A model generated the notes under the pieces. The model was not told the DNA's origin, did no database searches, and worked only from the letters and a program-made list of their open reading frames with translations. A program made the position numbers and the translations under genes. Shown here piece after piece: positions 40,733-48,752 of a stretch of 64,000 nucleotides of DNA. Origin of the DNA: Lonsdalea populi (GTDB taxonomy: Bacteria > Pseudomonadota > Gammaproteobacteria > Enterobacterales > Enterobacteriaceae); the NCBI RefSeq assembly GCF_015999465.1, contig NZ_CP065534.1, forward strand, positions 372,001 through 436,000, read 5' to 3'. Position 1 is the stretch's first letter. Every line of letters starts with the position of its first letter.

Positions 40733-40752
40733 ACGGGAGAGATTTCTCCCGT
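40733..40752 (+). terminator. Hairpin between pgk and fbaA
   Basis: ACGGGAGA (40733-40740), loop GATT, and TCTCCCGT (40745-40752) is followed by TTGTGGTTGT. The weak U-tract suggests a partial terminator or 3' stabiliser within the operon. Confidence 0.5.
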
Positions 40753-40831
40753 TTGTGGTTGTCTCTATGCTGAGGTGGAGGCAACCGCTGCTATCTCTAA
40801 CCCCCACGGCCAACGAAACAGGACACGTAAC

Positions 40832-41911
40832 ATGTCTAAAATCTTCGATTTCGTAAAACCTGGCGTCATCACTGGTGATGACGTACAGAAAGTTTTTGCA
40901 ATCGCAAAAGAAAACAAATTTGCCCTGCCCGCCGTTAACTGTGTCGGTACCGACTCAATTAACGCCGTGCTGGAAACTGCTGCAAAAGTTCGCGCACCTG
41001 TCATTGTGCAGTTCTCCAACGGCGGCGCCGGCTTTATCGCAGGTAAAGGCCTGAAATCCGACGTTCCGCAGCAGGCGGCTATCCAGGGTGCTATCTCTGG
41101 CGCGCACCACGTTCATCAGATGGCCGAATACTACGGTGTTCCAGTTATCCTGCACACTGACCACTGTGCCAAGAAACTGCTGCCGTGGCTGGACGGACTG
41201 TTGGATGCGGGCGAAAAATTCTTCGCAGCTCATGGCAAACCGCTGTTCTCTTCTCACATGATCGACCTGTCTGAAGAGTCTCTGGAAGAAAACATCGAAA
41301 TCTGCAGCAAGTATCTGACTCGCATGGCGAAACTGGGTATGACGCTGGAAATCGAACTGGGTTGCACCGGCGGTGAAGAAGATGGCGTAGATAACAGCCA
41401 TCTGGACAACTCCGCGCTGTACACTCAGCCGGAAGACGTGGCTTACGCGTATGAAAAACTGAATGCGATCAGCCCGCGTTTTACCATCGCTGCTTCCTTC
41501 GGTAACGTACATGGCGTTTACAAGCCGGGTAACGTACAGCTGACACCGAAAATTCTGCGCAACTCTCAGGACTTCGTTTCTGAAAAATACAACCTGCCGC
41601 ACAATAGCCTGAACTTCGTGTTCCACGGCGGTTCTGGTTCTACTGCTGCAGAAATCGAAGAAGCGGTTGGCTACGGTGTTATCAAAATGAACATCGATAC
41701 CGACACCCAGTGGGCTACCTGGGAAGGTATTCTGCAATACTACAAGAAAAACGAAGGCTACCTGCAGGCACAGCTGGGTAACCCGGAAGGCGCGGACAAG
41801 CCGAACAAGAAATACTATGATCCGCGTGCATGGCTGCGTGCTGCGCAGAGCACCATGATCGCTCGTCTGGAACAAGCCTTTAAAGAACTGAACGCAATCG
41901 ACGTTCTGTAA
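40832..41911 (+). CDS. fbaA: Fructose-bisphosphate aldolase class II
   Basis: The zinc-dependent glycolytic aldolase (EC 4.1.2.13). The product is 359 residues, identical in length to E. coli FbaA. The N-terminus SKIFDFVKPGVITGDDVQKV is conserved. The zinc ligand His is in VILHTDHCAKKLLPW. The acidic segment LEIELGCTGGEEDGVDN and the glycine-rich FVFHGGSGSTAAEI form the metal and substrate site. The ATG at 40832 is favoured over an in-frame upstream start at 40775 because it begins MSKIFDF as in the family. It is third in the epd-pgk-fbaA operon, and a UUCG-capped terminator follows. Confidence 0.98.
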   Translation: MSKIFDFVKPGVITGDDVQKVFAIAKENKFALPAVNCVGTDSINAVLETAAKVRAPVIVQFSNGGAGFIAGKGLKSDVPQQAAIQGAISGAHHVHQMAEYYGVPVILHTDHCAKKLLPWLDGLLDAGEKFFAAHGKPLFSSHMIDLSEESLEENIEICSKYLTRMAKLGMTLEIELGCTGGEEDGVDNSHLDNSALYTQPEDVAYAYEKLNAISPRFTIAASFGNVHGVYKPGNVQLTPKILRNSQDFVSEKYNLPHNSLNFVFHGGSGSTAAEIEEAVGYGVIKMNIDTDTQWATWEGILQYYKKNEGYLQAQLGNPEGADKPNKKYYDPRAWLRAAQSTMIARLEQAFKELNAIDVL

Positions 41912-41937
41912 TAAATACATTTTAAATGGCTGCAATT

Positions 41938-41963
41938 AAGGCTCCTTCGGGAGCCTTATTTTT
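41938..41963 (+). terminator. Intrinsic terminator of fbaA
   Basis: AAGGCTCC (41938-41945), loop TTCG, and GGAGCCTT (41950-41957) is followed by ATTTTT. The stable tetraloop and U-tract make a strong terminator for the glycolytic operon. Confidence 0.92.
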
Positions 41964-42040
41964 ACTTCCGTTTCATACAAACGACGGTAGATTTTGGTTT
42001 GTGTAAGTCAGTTTAGTGAGTCTCAAACAGGAGTGAGTTA

Positions 42041-42910
42041 ATGGAAGATTTAGGTGTAACAGAAAGCGTCAGCCGCGCGCAGACCTGGTTGACCAACAAT
42101 CAGCATGTGCTGCTGGAGTACGCGGTTAATATTGTTTCCTCATTGGTCATTCTGATCGCAGGATTGATTGTCGCTCGGGTCGTATCAAGCACGCTGAACC
42201 GCCTGATGCGCGCACGTAATATTGATGCCACGGTAGCGGATTTCCTCTCCGCCATCGCGCGCTACGGCGTGATTGCATTTACCTTGATTGCCGCGTTGAG
42301 CCGCATCGGCGTACAGACGGCATCGATCATCGCCGTGTTGGGTGCCGCCGGTTTGGCCGTCGGTTTGGCGTTGCAGGGGTCGTTGTCCAACTTCGCCGCC
42401 GGCGTGCTGATCGTAATGTTTCGTCCTTTCCGCACCGGAGAATCGGTCGATCTGGGCGGTGTGAGTGGCACCGTCGCTCAGGTGCAGATTTTCTCCAGCA
42501 CGCTGTTGACCCCGGACGGCCGTATTATCGTCGTGCCGAACGGCAAGATCATCTCCGGCAATATCATCAACAGCTCCCGCGAGCCGAATCGTCGTACCGA
42601 GATCATCGTGGGCGTTGCTTATGATGCGGATATCGATGTGGTGAAGAACGTGCTTGGCGAGATCATCAAGGCGGATCCTCGTATTCATAAAGACAAGGAA
42701 ATCGTCATTCGTCTCAATGAAATGGCCGCCTCTTCGCTGAACTTCGTCGTGCGCGTGTGGACCAGCAATGCCGACGCCACCGAGGTGTACTGGGATTTGC
42801 TGGAAAACTTCAAGCGCGCGCTTGATGAACATCAAATTGGCATTCCTTACCCGCAGATGGATGTGCATTTGCACCAGACCGCGACGGCGGAATCCGCCGA
42901 CAAGGCGTAA
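42041..42910 (+). CDS. mscS: Small-conductance mechanosensitive channel MscS
   Basis: A homoheptameric inner-membrane channel releasing solutes during hypo-osmotic shock. The product is 289 residues. Three membrane helices occupy about residues 28-125. The pore-lining TM3 is the Gly/Ala-rich segment [20 protein letters not shown], followed by [20 protein letters not shown] at the start of the beta domain. The motif [18 protein letters not shown] in the cytoplasmic cage is conserved. The gene lies between fbaA and yggE, as in E. coli. Confidence 0.96.
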   Translation: MEDLGVTESVSRAQTWLTNNQHVLLEYAVNIVSSLVILIAGLIVARVVSSTLNRLMRARNIDATVADFLSAIARYGVIAFTLIAALSRIGVQTASIIAVLGAAGLAVGLALQGSLSNFAAGVLIVMFRPFRTGESVDLGGVSGTVAQVQIFSSTLLTPDGRIIVVPNGKIISGNIINSSREPNRRTEIIVGVAYDADIDVVKNVLGEIIKADPRIHKDKEIVIRLNEMAASSLNFVVRVWTSNADATEVYWDLLENFKRALDEHQIGIPYPQMDVHLHQTATAESADKA

Positions 42911-42928
42911 GCCAGGCCTTTCTCTTAC

Positions 42929-42959
42929 GCGCTGCCCGCCCCGATTTTACGGGCAGCGC
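42929..42959 (+). terminator. Hairpin terminator of mscS
   Basis: GCGCTGCCCG (42929-42938) pairs perfectly with CGGGCAGCGC (42950-42959) across an 11-base loop just after mscS. The U-tract is poor. Confidence 0.55.
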
Positions 42960-43084
42960 AATATCACTCTTCATTTTCCTTTCGTTTAGCAAACCCCCTG
43001 CCAATATTTAGAAACTCTCCTATATTGAGGGAGAGCCACCTCGCGTAGGGTGTGCACTGCCGTCTCAATTTGAAAGGAGAGAGT

Positions 43085-43804
43085 GTGAAACTCAAGACAT
43101 TGACGCTGGCTGCGGTTATCAGCATGGGAGCGCTATCCGCCACGGCCAACGAATTGCCCAATGGTCCGCATATCGTCACTTCCGGGTCCGCGAGCGTGGA
43201 GGCGACGCCGGATATCGCCCGCCTGGCCATTGAAGTCAGCGTATCGTCCAAGGATGCCGCTGACGCCAAAAAACAGGCGGACGCCCGCGTCGCGCAATAT
43301 TTCGATTTTCTCGCCCGGCAGGGCATCGATAAAAAGGACATCAACGCGGCCAATATCCGCACTCAGCCCGAATACGACTACCTGAAAACCGGCGGCTCCG
43401 TGCTGAAAGGCTACCGCGCCGTTCGGCAGGTGGAAGTGACCGTACGCCAGTTGGACAAGCTGAACGAGCTGCTGGACGGCGCGCTGAAGTCCGGCCTGAA
43501 TGAAATCCGCACGGTCGATCTCAGCGTTTCGAATCCGGATACCTACCGGGAGCAGGCGCGACAGAAAGCGATCGAACAGGCGAGCAGTCAGGCGCAGGCG
43601 CTGGCCAGCGGCTTCAAAGCGACGCTGGGACCGATTTACAGCATTCGCTATCACGTCGCCAATTACCAGCCGGTGCCGGTGGCACGAATGTTGAAGGCGT
43701 CGGATGCTGCCGTACAGACGATGGCGTCCCAGACTTACGAACAGCAGACGATCCATTTCGACGATCAGGTTGATGCGGTGTTTGAATTACAGCGCCAGCC
43801 TTAA
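43085..43804 (+). CDS. yggE: Periplasmic SIMPL-domain oxidative-stress defence protein YggE
   Basis: A 239-residue protein of the SIMPL/DUF541 family, linked in E. coli to lowering oxidative stress; the molecular role is unknown. A signal peptide (about residues 1-20, LKTLTLAAVISMGALSATA) precedes the domain. The domain opens PHIVTSGSASVEATPDIARL, and GYRAVRQVEVTVRQLDKL is characteristic. The start is GTG at 43085, directly after AAAGGAGAGA; the in-frame ATG at 43052 would put 11 charged residues ahead of the signal peptide. Its stop is only 34 bp from the argP stop; in E. coli argO occupies that gap. Confidence 0.9.
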   Translation: MKLKTLTLAAVISMGALSATANELPNGPHIVTSGSASVEATPDIARLAIEVSVSSKDAADAKKQADARVAQYFDFLARQGIDKKDINAANIRTQPEYDYLKTGGSVLKGYRAVRQVEVTVRQLDKLNELLDGALKSGLNEIRTVDLSVSNPDTYREQARQKAIEQASSQAQALASGFKATLGPIYSIRYHVANYQPVPVARMLKASDAAVQTMASQTYEQQTIHFDDQVDAVFELQRQP

Positions 43805-43838
43805 TTCTCTTATTACACGGGCGTAGGACTTGTTGCGA

Positions 43839-44732
43839 TCAAGGCTGACGCAGCACCCGACGCCCGTGCTCCAACAGCGCATCCGTCACTTTTCGCATCA
43901 TTCGGCTTTCCGGAGCGAAGCGATGCCAGTACAGCATCCGCCGCTGCAGCAGGCCCGGCGTGAGATCGATCAATTCGCCTTGAGCCAGCTCTCGTTCGAT
44001 CTGTAGGTGGGGGATCATGCAGCAGGTGGTGCCCTGACGGGCCAACTGCACAAAGGCTTCTGACGAGTTCACGATATGGCAGGGAACGCTGCCGGGGGAA
44101 AGGTCGAAATTCTGCTGTAAAAATGCCTGATGCATATCATCCAGATGATCGAAAGCAACCGCCGGCGCGCGCAGCAAGGCGGAGCGGGTGACGCCGTTAG
44201 GGAAATAGCGTTTCGCGAATTCCGGAGAGGCGACGAACAGGTAGTCCAATGCGCCAAGCGCATCGACCAGACAGCTGGGCAGCGGCTGCGGTTGTATACT
44301 GACGGCGCCGACCACCTCGCCGCGTCGCAAACGTTCCTGCGTTCGCGTCTCGTCCTCAACCTGTAGATTCAGACGAATCGGCGAGTCCGCCAGTACCGAC
44401 TGCAATGCCGGCAGCAGCCAGGTCGCCAGACTATCGGCGTTGACCGCCAGTGATAGCAGGAGAGGGGCCTCACTGCTGTTTTCATCGCCGAGCCATTCTT
44501 CTTCCAGCAGTTCGACCTGATGCAGCAACGCCAACAACTTTTGTCCCTGTTCGGTCGGGCGGGGAGGGATCGTTCTGACCAACAGCGGCTGACCAAAGAG
44601 ATTCTCAAGCTGCTTGATGCGCTGCGACACGGCGGATTGAGTAATGCAGAGTTTCTGAGCGGCGCGTTCAAAGCCACGCTCGCGGATCACGGCGTCAAGA
44701 GCCTGAAGCGTGCGATAGTCCGGGCGTTTCAT
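43839..44732 (-). CDS. argP: LysR-type regulator ArgP (IciA)
   Basis: A lysine- and arginine-responsive LysR activator that in E. coli controls argO, dapB, lysC and others. The product is 297 residues. The helix-turn-helix is [20 protein letters not shown] and continues [17 protein letters not shown] (about residues 17-53). The effector domain spans about 90-290 and ends with [11 protein letters not shown]. Its N-terminus [15 protein letters not shown] closely matches E. coli. It diverges from rpiA. Its classical target gene argO, normally immediately downstream, is missing, so it must act on other promoters here. Confidence 0.95.
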   Translation of the reverse strand: MKRPDYRTLQALDAVIRERGFERAAQKLCITQSAVSQRIKQLENLFGQPLLVRTIPPRPTEQGQKLLALLHQVELLEEEWLGDENSSEAPLLLSLAVNADSLATWLLPALQSVLADSPIRLNLQVEDETRTQERLRRGEVVGAVSIQPQPLPSCLVDALGALDYLFVASPEFAKRYFPNGVTRSALLRAPAVAFDHLDDMHQAFLQQNFDLSPGSVPCHIVNSSEAFVQLARQGTTCCMIPHLQIERELAQGELIDLTPGLLQRRMLYWHRFAPESRMMRKVTDALLEHGRRVLRQP

Positions 44733-44914
44733 GAAGGGAAAAAGTTCCTGTGAATGATATTACTCTTTTCACTATGCCATAACTCTTGGCGCCACCTCTC
44801 CAATTTTACCGGCGAACTTCTGGAATTTATTTCTAAGCAAACGCTAAATCACGCCTTTTCAGCAATGTCTGCTTTATAATACGCGCACTTTTCAAAGCAA
44901 CAGGCAATCAGAAC

Positions 44915-45577
44915 ATGACACAGGATGAACTGAAAAAAACCGTCGGCTGGGCCGCGCTGGATTATGTACGCCCCGGAACTATCGTCGGCGTTGGCACAGG
45001 CTCGACGGCGGCGCATTTTATTGATGCGTTGGGCACCCTCAAAGATCAGATCGAAGGCGCCGTTTCCAGTTCGGACGCCTCCACCGCCAAACTGAAAAGC
45101 CTCGGTATTCCGGTGTTTGATTGCAATGAAGTGGATGTGCTGGACGTTTACGTGGATGGTGCGGACGAAATCAACGGCCATATGCAGATGATCAAGGGCG
45201 GAGGCGCGGCGCTGACGCGTGAAAAAATAGTCGCGGCCATCGCCCGGCAGTTCGTCTGTATCGTCGACGCCACCAAACAGGTGGATATTCTGGGGCGTTT
45301 CCCGCTGCCGGTTGAAGTGATCCCCATGGCGCGATCTTATGTTGCCCGGGAGTTGGTTAAATTGGGTGGTCAGCCGGAATATCGTCAGGGGGTCGTGACC
45401 GACAACGGTAATGTCATTCTGGATGTGCATAACCTGGATATTTCCGACGCAATGGCGATGGAGAACCGAATCAACGGCATTGCCGGGGTGGTGACGGTCG
45501 GTCTGTTTGCCAACCGTGGCGCGGATGTCGCGCTGGTGGGAACGCCGGAGGGCGTGAAAACGGTCAGACGTAGCTAG
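44915..45577 (+). CDS. rpiA: Ribose-5-phosphate isomerase A
   Basis: This enzyme interconverts ribose 5-phosphate and ribulose 5-phosphate (EC 5.3.1.6) in the pentose phosphate pathway. The product is 220 residues. The phosphate-binding loop is [16 protein letters not shown]. The catalytic segment [20 protein letters not shown] carries the active-site Asp residues and Lys. The ending [17 protein letters not shown] is typical. The order argP-rpiA-serA is the E. coli order, with rpiA divergent from argP. Confidence 0.97.
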   Translation: MTQDELKKTVGWAALDYVRPGTIVGVGTGSTAAHFIDALGTLKDQIEGAVSSSDASTAKLKSLGIPVFDCNEVDVLDVYVDGADEINGHMQMIKGGGAALTREKIVAAIARQFVCIVDATKQVDILGRFPLPVEVIPMARSYVARELVKLGGQPEYRQGVVTDNGNVILDVHNLDISDAMAMENRINGIAGVVTVGLFANRGADVALVGTPEGVKTVRRS

Positions 45578-45887
45578 TCCCGCTCCCCCAAGCGTATCGA
45601 ACCGTCTCTTTCTCCGGCCAGTTTGGCAGGCCGGATTGGTGGAAATCAGGCGCTTTTTTTTACCCGGCTTTTTTGGTGCTTAATATCACTTTTTCTTATT
45701 TGGCACGGTCACTGTATGGTCGGCATCTTATTTAGCAGCATTTTTTGCCGAAAATGCCGCTTTATGCTGCCGCTTCTGCGCTCCGGGAGGCCATCGTTTG
45801 TATTGCCGCCCGCGTAATTTTTGTTATGTTTGCAGGCAATGGTTTTGCAAACCGTCACATCTAAAGTCTGAAAAATAAGGTCGGGAA
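45578..45887. other. rpiA-serA intergenic region
   Basis: 310 bp without a gene. A 6-bp GC stem CCGGCC/GGCCGG (45614-45634) near the left end may be a weak rpiA terminator. The serA promoter must lie in the AT-rich right part. Confidence 0.45.
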
Positions 45888-47120
45888 ATGGCAAAGGTAT
45901 CACTCGAGAAAGATAAGATTAAATTTCTGCTATTAGAAGGCGTACACCAGAATGCGGTTGATAACCTGCGTTACGCCGGGTACACCAATATCGAATACCA
46001 TAAAGGCGCGCTGGACCCGGAAACGCTGAAAGAGTCGATTCGCGACGCGCATTTCATCGGCATTCGTTCACGCACGCACCTGACCGAAGAGATCTTCGCT
46101 GCGGCGGAGAAACTGGTCGCCGTCGGGTGTTTCTGCATCGGCACCAATCAGGTTGAATTGCCGTCTGCCACTAAACGCGGTATCCCGGTTTTTAACGCGC
46201 CCTTCTCCAACACTCGCTCCGTTGCTGAACTGGTCATCGGCGAACTGCTGCTGATGCTGCGCGGCGTCCCCGGGGCCAACGCGAAGGCGCACCGCGGCGA
46301 ATGGCACAAACAGGCCGTCGGCAGCTACGAAGCCCGCGGAAAAAATCTGGGGATTATCGGCTACGGCCATATCGGTACTCAGCTGGGTATTCTGGCGGAA
46401 AGCCTGGGTATGCACGTTTATTACTACGATATCGAAAGCAAACTGTCTCTGGGCAACGCGCAGCAGGTTAACCAACTGTCCGACCTGCTGAAAATGAGCG
46501 ATGTCGTCAGCCTGCACGTTCCGGAAACCGAGAGTACCCAGAACATGATCGCGGCCAACGAACTGGCTCAGATGAAGCCGGGTGCCATGCTGATTAACGC
46601 CTCACGCGGTACGGTAGTGGATATTCCCGCGCTGTGTGAAGCCCTGAGCAGCAAGCATCTGTCCGGTGCGGCAATCGACGTCTTTCCGCAAGAACCCGCA
46701 TCCAACAAAGAGCCGTTCATGTCGCCGCTGTGCGAATTCGATAATGTGCTGCTGACGCCGCATATTGGGGGTTCTACTCAGGAAGCGCAGGAAAACATAG
46801 GTGGGGAAGTGGCGAGCAAACTGGTGAAATACTCTGACAACGGCTCTACACTGTCTGCGGTGAACTTCCCTGAAGTCTCTCTGCCGACCCACAGCGCACG
46901 CGCCAGCCGTCTGCTGCACATTCATGAAAACCGTCCGGGCATCATGACGCAGCTGAATACCATTTTTGCTAACGAAGGCATCAACATTGCCGCGCAGTAT
47001 CTGCAGACCAGCGCGGATATTGGCTATGTCGTGATTGATGTGGTCACCGACAGCGCGGACACCGCGTTGCAGCTGATGAAATCCATTCCGGGCACCATTC
47101 GCGCCCGCCTGCTGTACTGA
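45888..47120 (+). CDS. serA: D-3-phosphoglycerate dehydrogenase
   Basis: The first enzyme of serine synthesis (EC 1.1.1.95), feedback-inhibited by serine. The product is 410 residues, as in E. coli. The substrate-binding and Rossmann domains include FCIGTNQVELPSATKRGIPV, the NAD loop GYGHIGTQLGILAESLGMHV (about residues 159-178), catalytic Arg in INASRGTVVDI and His in LTPHIGGSTQEA. The C-terminal ACT domain (about 336-410), which binds serine, reads RLLHIHENRPGIMTQLNTIF. It is followed by a strong terminator, after which synteny with E. coli breaks. Confidence 0.98.
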   Translation: MAKVSLEKDKIKFLLLEGVHQNAVDNLRYAGYTNIEYHKGALDPETLKESIRDAHFIGIRSRTHLTEEIFAAAEKLVAVGCFCIGTNQVELPSATKRGIPVFNAPFSNTRSVAELVIGELLLMLRGVPGANAKAHRGEWHKQAVGSYEARGKNLGIIGYGHIGTQLGILAESLGMHVYYYDIESKLSLGNAQQVNQLSDLLKMSDVVSLHVPETESTQNMIAANELAQMKPGAMLINASRGTVVDIPALCEALSSKHLSGAAIDVFPQEPASNKEPFMSPLCEFDNVLLTPHIGGSTQEAQENIGGEVASKLVKYSDNGSTLSAVNFPEVSLPTHSARASRLLHIHENRPGIMTQLNTIFANEGINIAAQYLQTSADIGYVVIDVVTDSADTALQLMKSIPGTIRARLLY

Positions 47121-47146
47121 TTGCTACGTCGTCATGACTGGCAGAA

Positions 47147-47177
47147 AACCGGCCCCGTGAGGGCCGGTTGTGTTTTT
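47147..47177 (+). terminator. Intrinsic terminator of serA
   Basis: AACCGGCCC (47147-47155), loop CGTGA, and GGGCCGGTT (47161-47169) is followed by GTGTTTTT. It lies between converging serA and the MDR oxidoreductase. Confidence 0.88.
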
Positions 47178-48180
47178 ACTGGCAGTCGATGACGATCTTG
47201 CCCCGAGTATGCCCTTCCAGCACCGATTTGTGCGCGGCGGCGAGCGTTTCCGTCGTTAATCCCTTCAGTACTTTGCTGGCGGTTCCTTTCAGTTTGCCTT
47301 CGTCGACGTCACGAGCGATCTGCTGCAAAATTTCTCCCTGACGTGCAATATCTGGCGTGGTGTACATGCTGCGGGTAAACATGAACTCCCAGTGCAGGGC
47401 GGCGCTTTTGAGTTTGAGCTGGGTTTGGTCCAGCGGGTGTGCGTTTTCTACAATCGTGCGAATTTGGCCCAAAGGCGCAATCAACTGCCCGATGGCGTCC
47501 CAGTATCCGTCGGTATCATTGAGGCAGAAAATGTAATTCACCTGCTCGAATCCTTGCTGTTTGACCGCGTCCACCAGATTGCGGTAATTCACCACGTGGT
47601 GTGCGCCACGCTGCTTGCACCATTCGACGGACTCCGGGCGGGAGGCCGTGGTGATGATGGTGACCTGGCTGTGTAATGCGGCGAGGGAGATAGCCATGGA
47701 GCCTACGCCGCCGGCACCGCCGATAATCAGTAATGTTTTCCCCGCTTCCGCTTCCTGAATCCGCAGATGTTCGAACAATCCTTCCCAGGCGGTCAGCGAG
47801 GTCAGAGGCAGGGCCGCCGCCGCTGCCCAGTCCAGAGCCTTGGGTTTATGTGCCGCAATGCGCGAGTCGACTAATTGATGGGTGCTGTTGCTCCCGGGGC
47901 GGGTGATATCGCCGGCATACCAGATCTTATCGCCTTCCTGAAAACCCGCCACGGCCGAGCCGACCTTCAGTACGATGCCGCTGGCGTCCCACCCCAGAAT
48001 ACGCGGTGCTTTCAAGCCGTCGGCGCGCAGCATGGCATGCACTTTGGTATCGACCGGGTTGATGGAAACCGCTTTGACGGCAACCAACAGATCGTGGTCG
48101 CCGGGAGCCGGAATGTCCTGAGTGATTTCGATAAAGTTCTCCGGTTGTTTAGGATCAACCGCGATCGCTATTGCTGTCAT
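47176..48180 (-). CDS. Zinc-type alcohol dehydrogenase-like MDR family oxidoreductase
   Basis: A 334-residue medium-chain dehydrogenase/reductase of the quinone-oxidoreductase-like branch. The N-terminal GroES-like domain contains VKAVSINPVDTKVHAM and ILGWDASGIVLKVGSAVAGF. The Rossmann fold has LLIIGGAGGVGSMAISLAAL near residue 155. No full zinc-ligand cysteine set is seen, so it is probably a zinc-independent NADPH quinone or enone reductase. The substrate is unknown. The ATG at 48180 (MTAIAIAVDP) matches family N-termini; upstream in-frame codons are not family-like. It diverges from a truncated LysR gene that was probably its regulator. Confidence 0.85.
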   Translation of the reverse strand: MTAIAIAVDPKQPENFIEITQDIPAPGDHDLLVAVKAVSINPVDTKVHAMLRADGLKAPRILGWDASGIVLKVGSAVAGFQEGDKIWYAGDITRPGSNSTHQLVDSRIAAHKPKALDWAAAAALPLTSLTAWEGLFEHLRIQEAEAGKTLLIIGGAGGVGSMAISLAALHSQVTIITTASRPESVEWCKQRGAHHVVNYRNLVDAVKQQGFEQVNYIFCLNDTDGYWDAIGQLIAPLGQIRTIVENAHPLDQTQLKLKSAALHWEFMFTRSMYTTPDIARQGEILQQIARDVDEGKLKGTASKVLKGLTTETLAAAHKSVLEGHTRGKIVIDCQ

Positions 48181-48301
48181 AGTGAGCTCTCTCGTTCTGA
48201 AAATTGTTGGCGTTGATGCAAGCGTACAACACAGTGTAGAACGGTGGAGGGATGCTGATAAGATGTACAAGAAATAACGCAGTGTTCGCATAAGAAGAAC
48301 A

Positions 48302-48450
48302 ATGATGTTTAACCAATTAAAAGATATGGCGCTATTCGCGTTGGTCGCTGAGAGCGGTAGCTTCACGCAGGCCGCGCAGCGGGCGGGCATGGCGAAGTGG
48401 AGAGCTGGCGACGGCGAGTTTGATCTTGAGTATCATCGATGTGGACTATA
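48302..48450 (+). pseudogene. Truncated LysR-type regulator gene (N-terminal helix-turn-helix only)
   Basis: The frame starting MMFNQLKDMALFALVAESGS and continuing FTQAAQRAGMAK is the beginning of a LysR DNA-binding domain, cut after the recognition-helix start. It then reads unrelated residues to a stop near 48450, just before the hexanucleotide repeat. The remaining 260 or so residues of a LysR protein are absent. Divergence from the MDR oxidoreductase gene is the classical LysR arrangement, so this was probably its regulator. A short fragment protein is possible but unlikely to be functional. Confidence 0.75.
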
Positions 48451-48456
48451 GCCTTG

Positions 48457-48551
48457 CAGACCCAGACCCAGACCCAGACCCAGACCCAGACCCAGACCCA
48501 GACCCAGACCCAGACCCAGACCCAGACCCAGACCCAGACCCAGACCCAGAC
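48457..48551. repeat. Hexanucleotide tandem repeat (CAGACC), about 15.8 copies
   Basis: Fifteen perfect copies of CAGACC plus a partial CAGAC run without interruption over 95 bp. In a plus frame it reads alternating Pro-Asp; on the minus strand it reads Gly-Leu. Because the unit is 6 bp, copy-number change does not shift frame. It sits immediately after the LysR remnant, at the border between two ancestral gene blocks. Confidence 0.97.
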
Positions 48552-48702
48552 TGCGGGTTAGACAGCCATAAAGGAAAAAGAACCGGGCGGAATTTTGGGA
48601 CGTGGTGCAGTTAGGGGGAGGGAGAGTAATTTTTTGAGGAGCGTATAGCAACCTCGGTCAGCAGTGGGTAAAAAGCTGTTCTTAACCAAAGGTGCTGATA
48701 AC
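48552..48702. other. Spacer between the repeat and the ettA region
   Basis: No gene or structure recognised in this 151-bp spacer. Confidence 0.5.
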
Positions 48703-48737
48703 AGAGGCCCGCTCCGGGGCGAGCCTCTTCGTTTTTT
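48703..48737 (+). terminator. Terminator-like hairpin downstream of ettA
   Basis: AGAGGC (48703-48708) and GCCTCT (48723-48728), with further GC pairing inside, are followed on the plus strand by CGTTTTTT. It lies 16-50 bp beyond the ettA stop. The U-tract favours the plus direction, so it shields ettA from read-through; bidirectional function is possible. Confidence 0.6.
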
Positions 48738-48752
48738 GAATCGTCGAAAACG

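Noticed and set aside
48457..48551. The CAGACC array as a CRISPR or as a phase-variation tract
   Set aside because: There are no spacers, so it is not CRISPR; the 6-bp unit cannot shift frame and no intact gene depends on it.
48420..48614. A small protein of Pro-Asp repeats encoded across the hexanucleotide array
   Set aside because: No good ribosome site or conserved flanks; the frame exists only because the repeat lacks stops.
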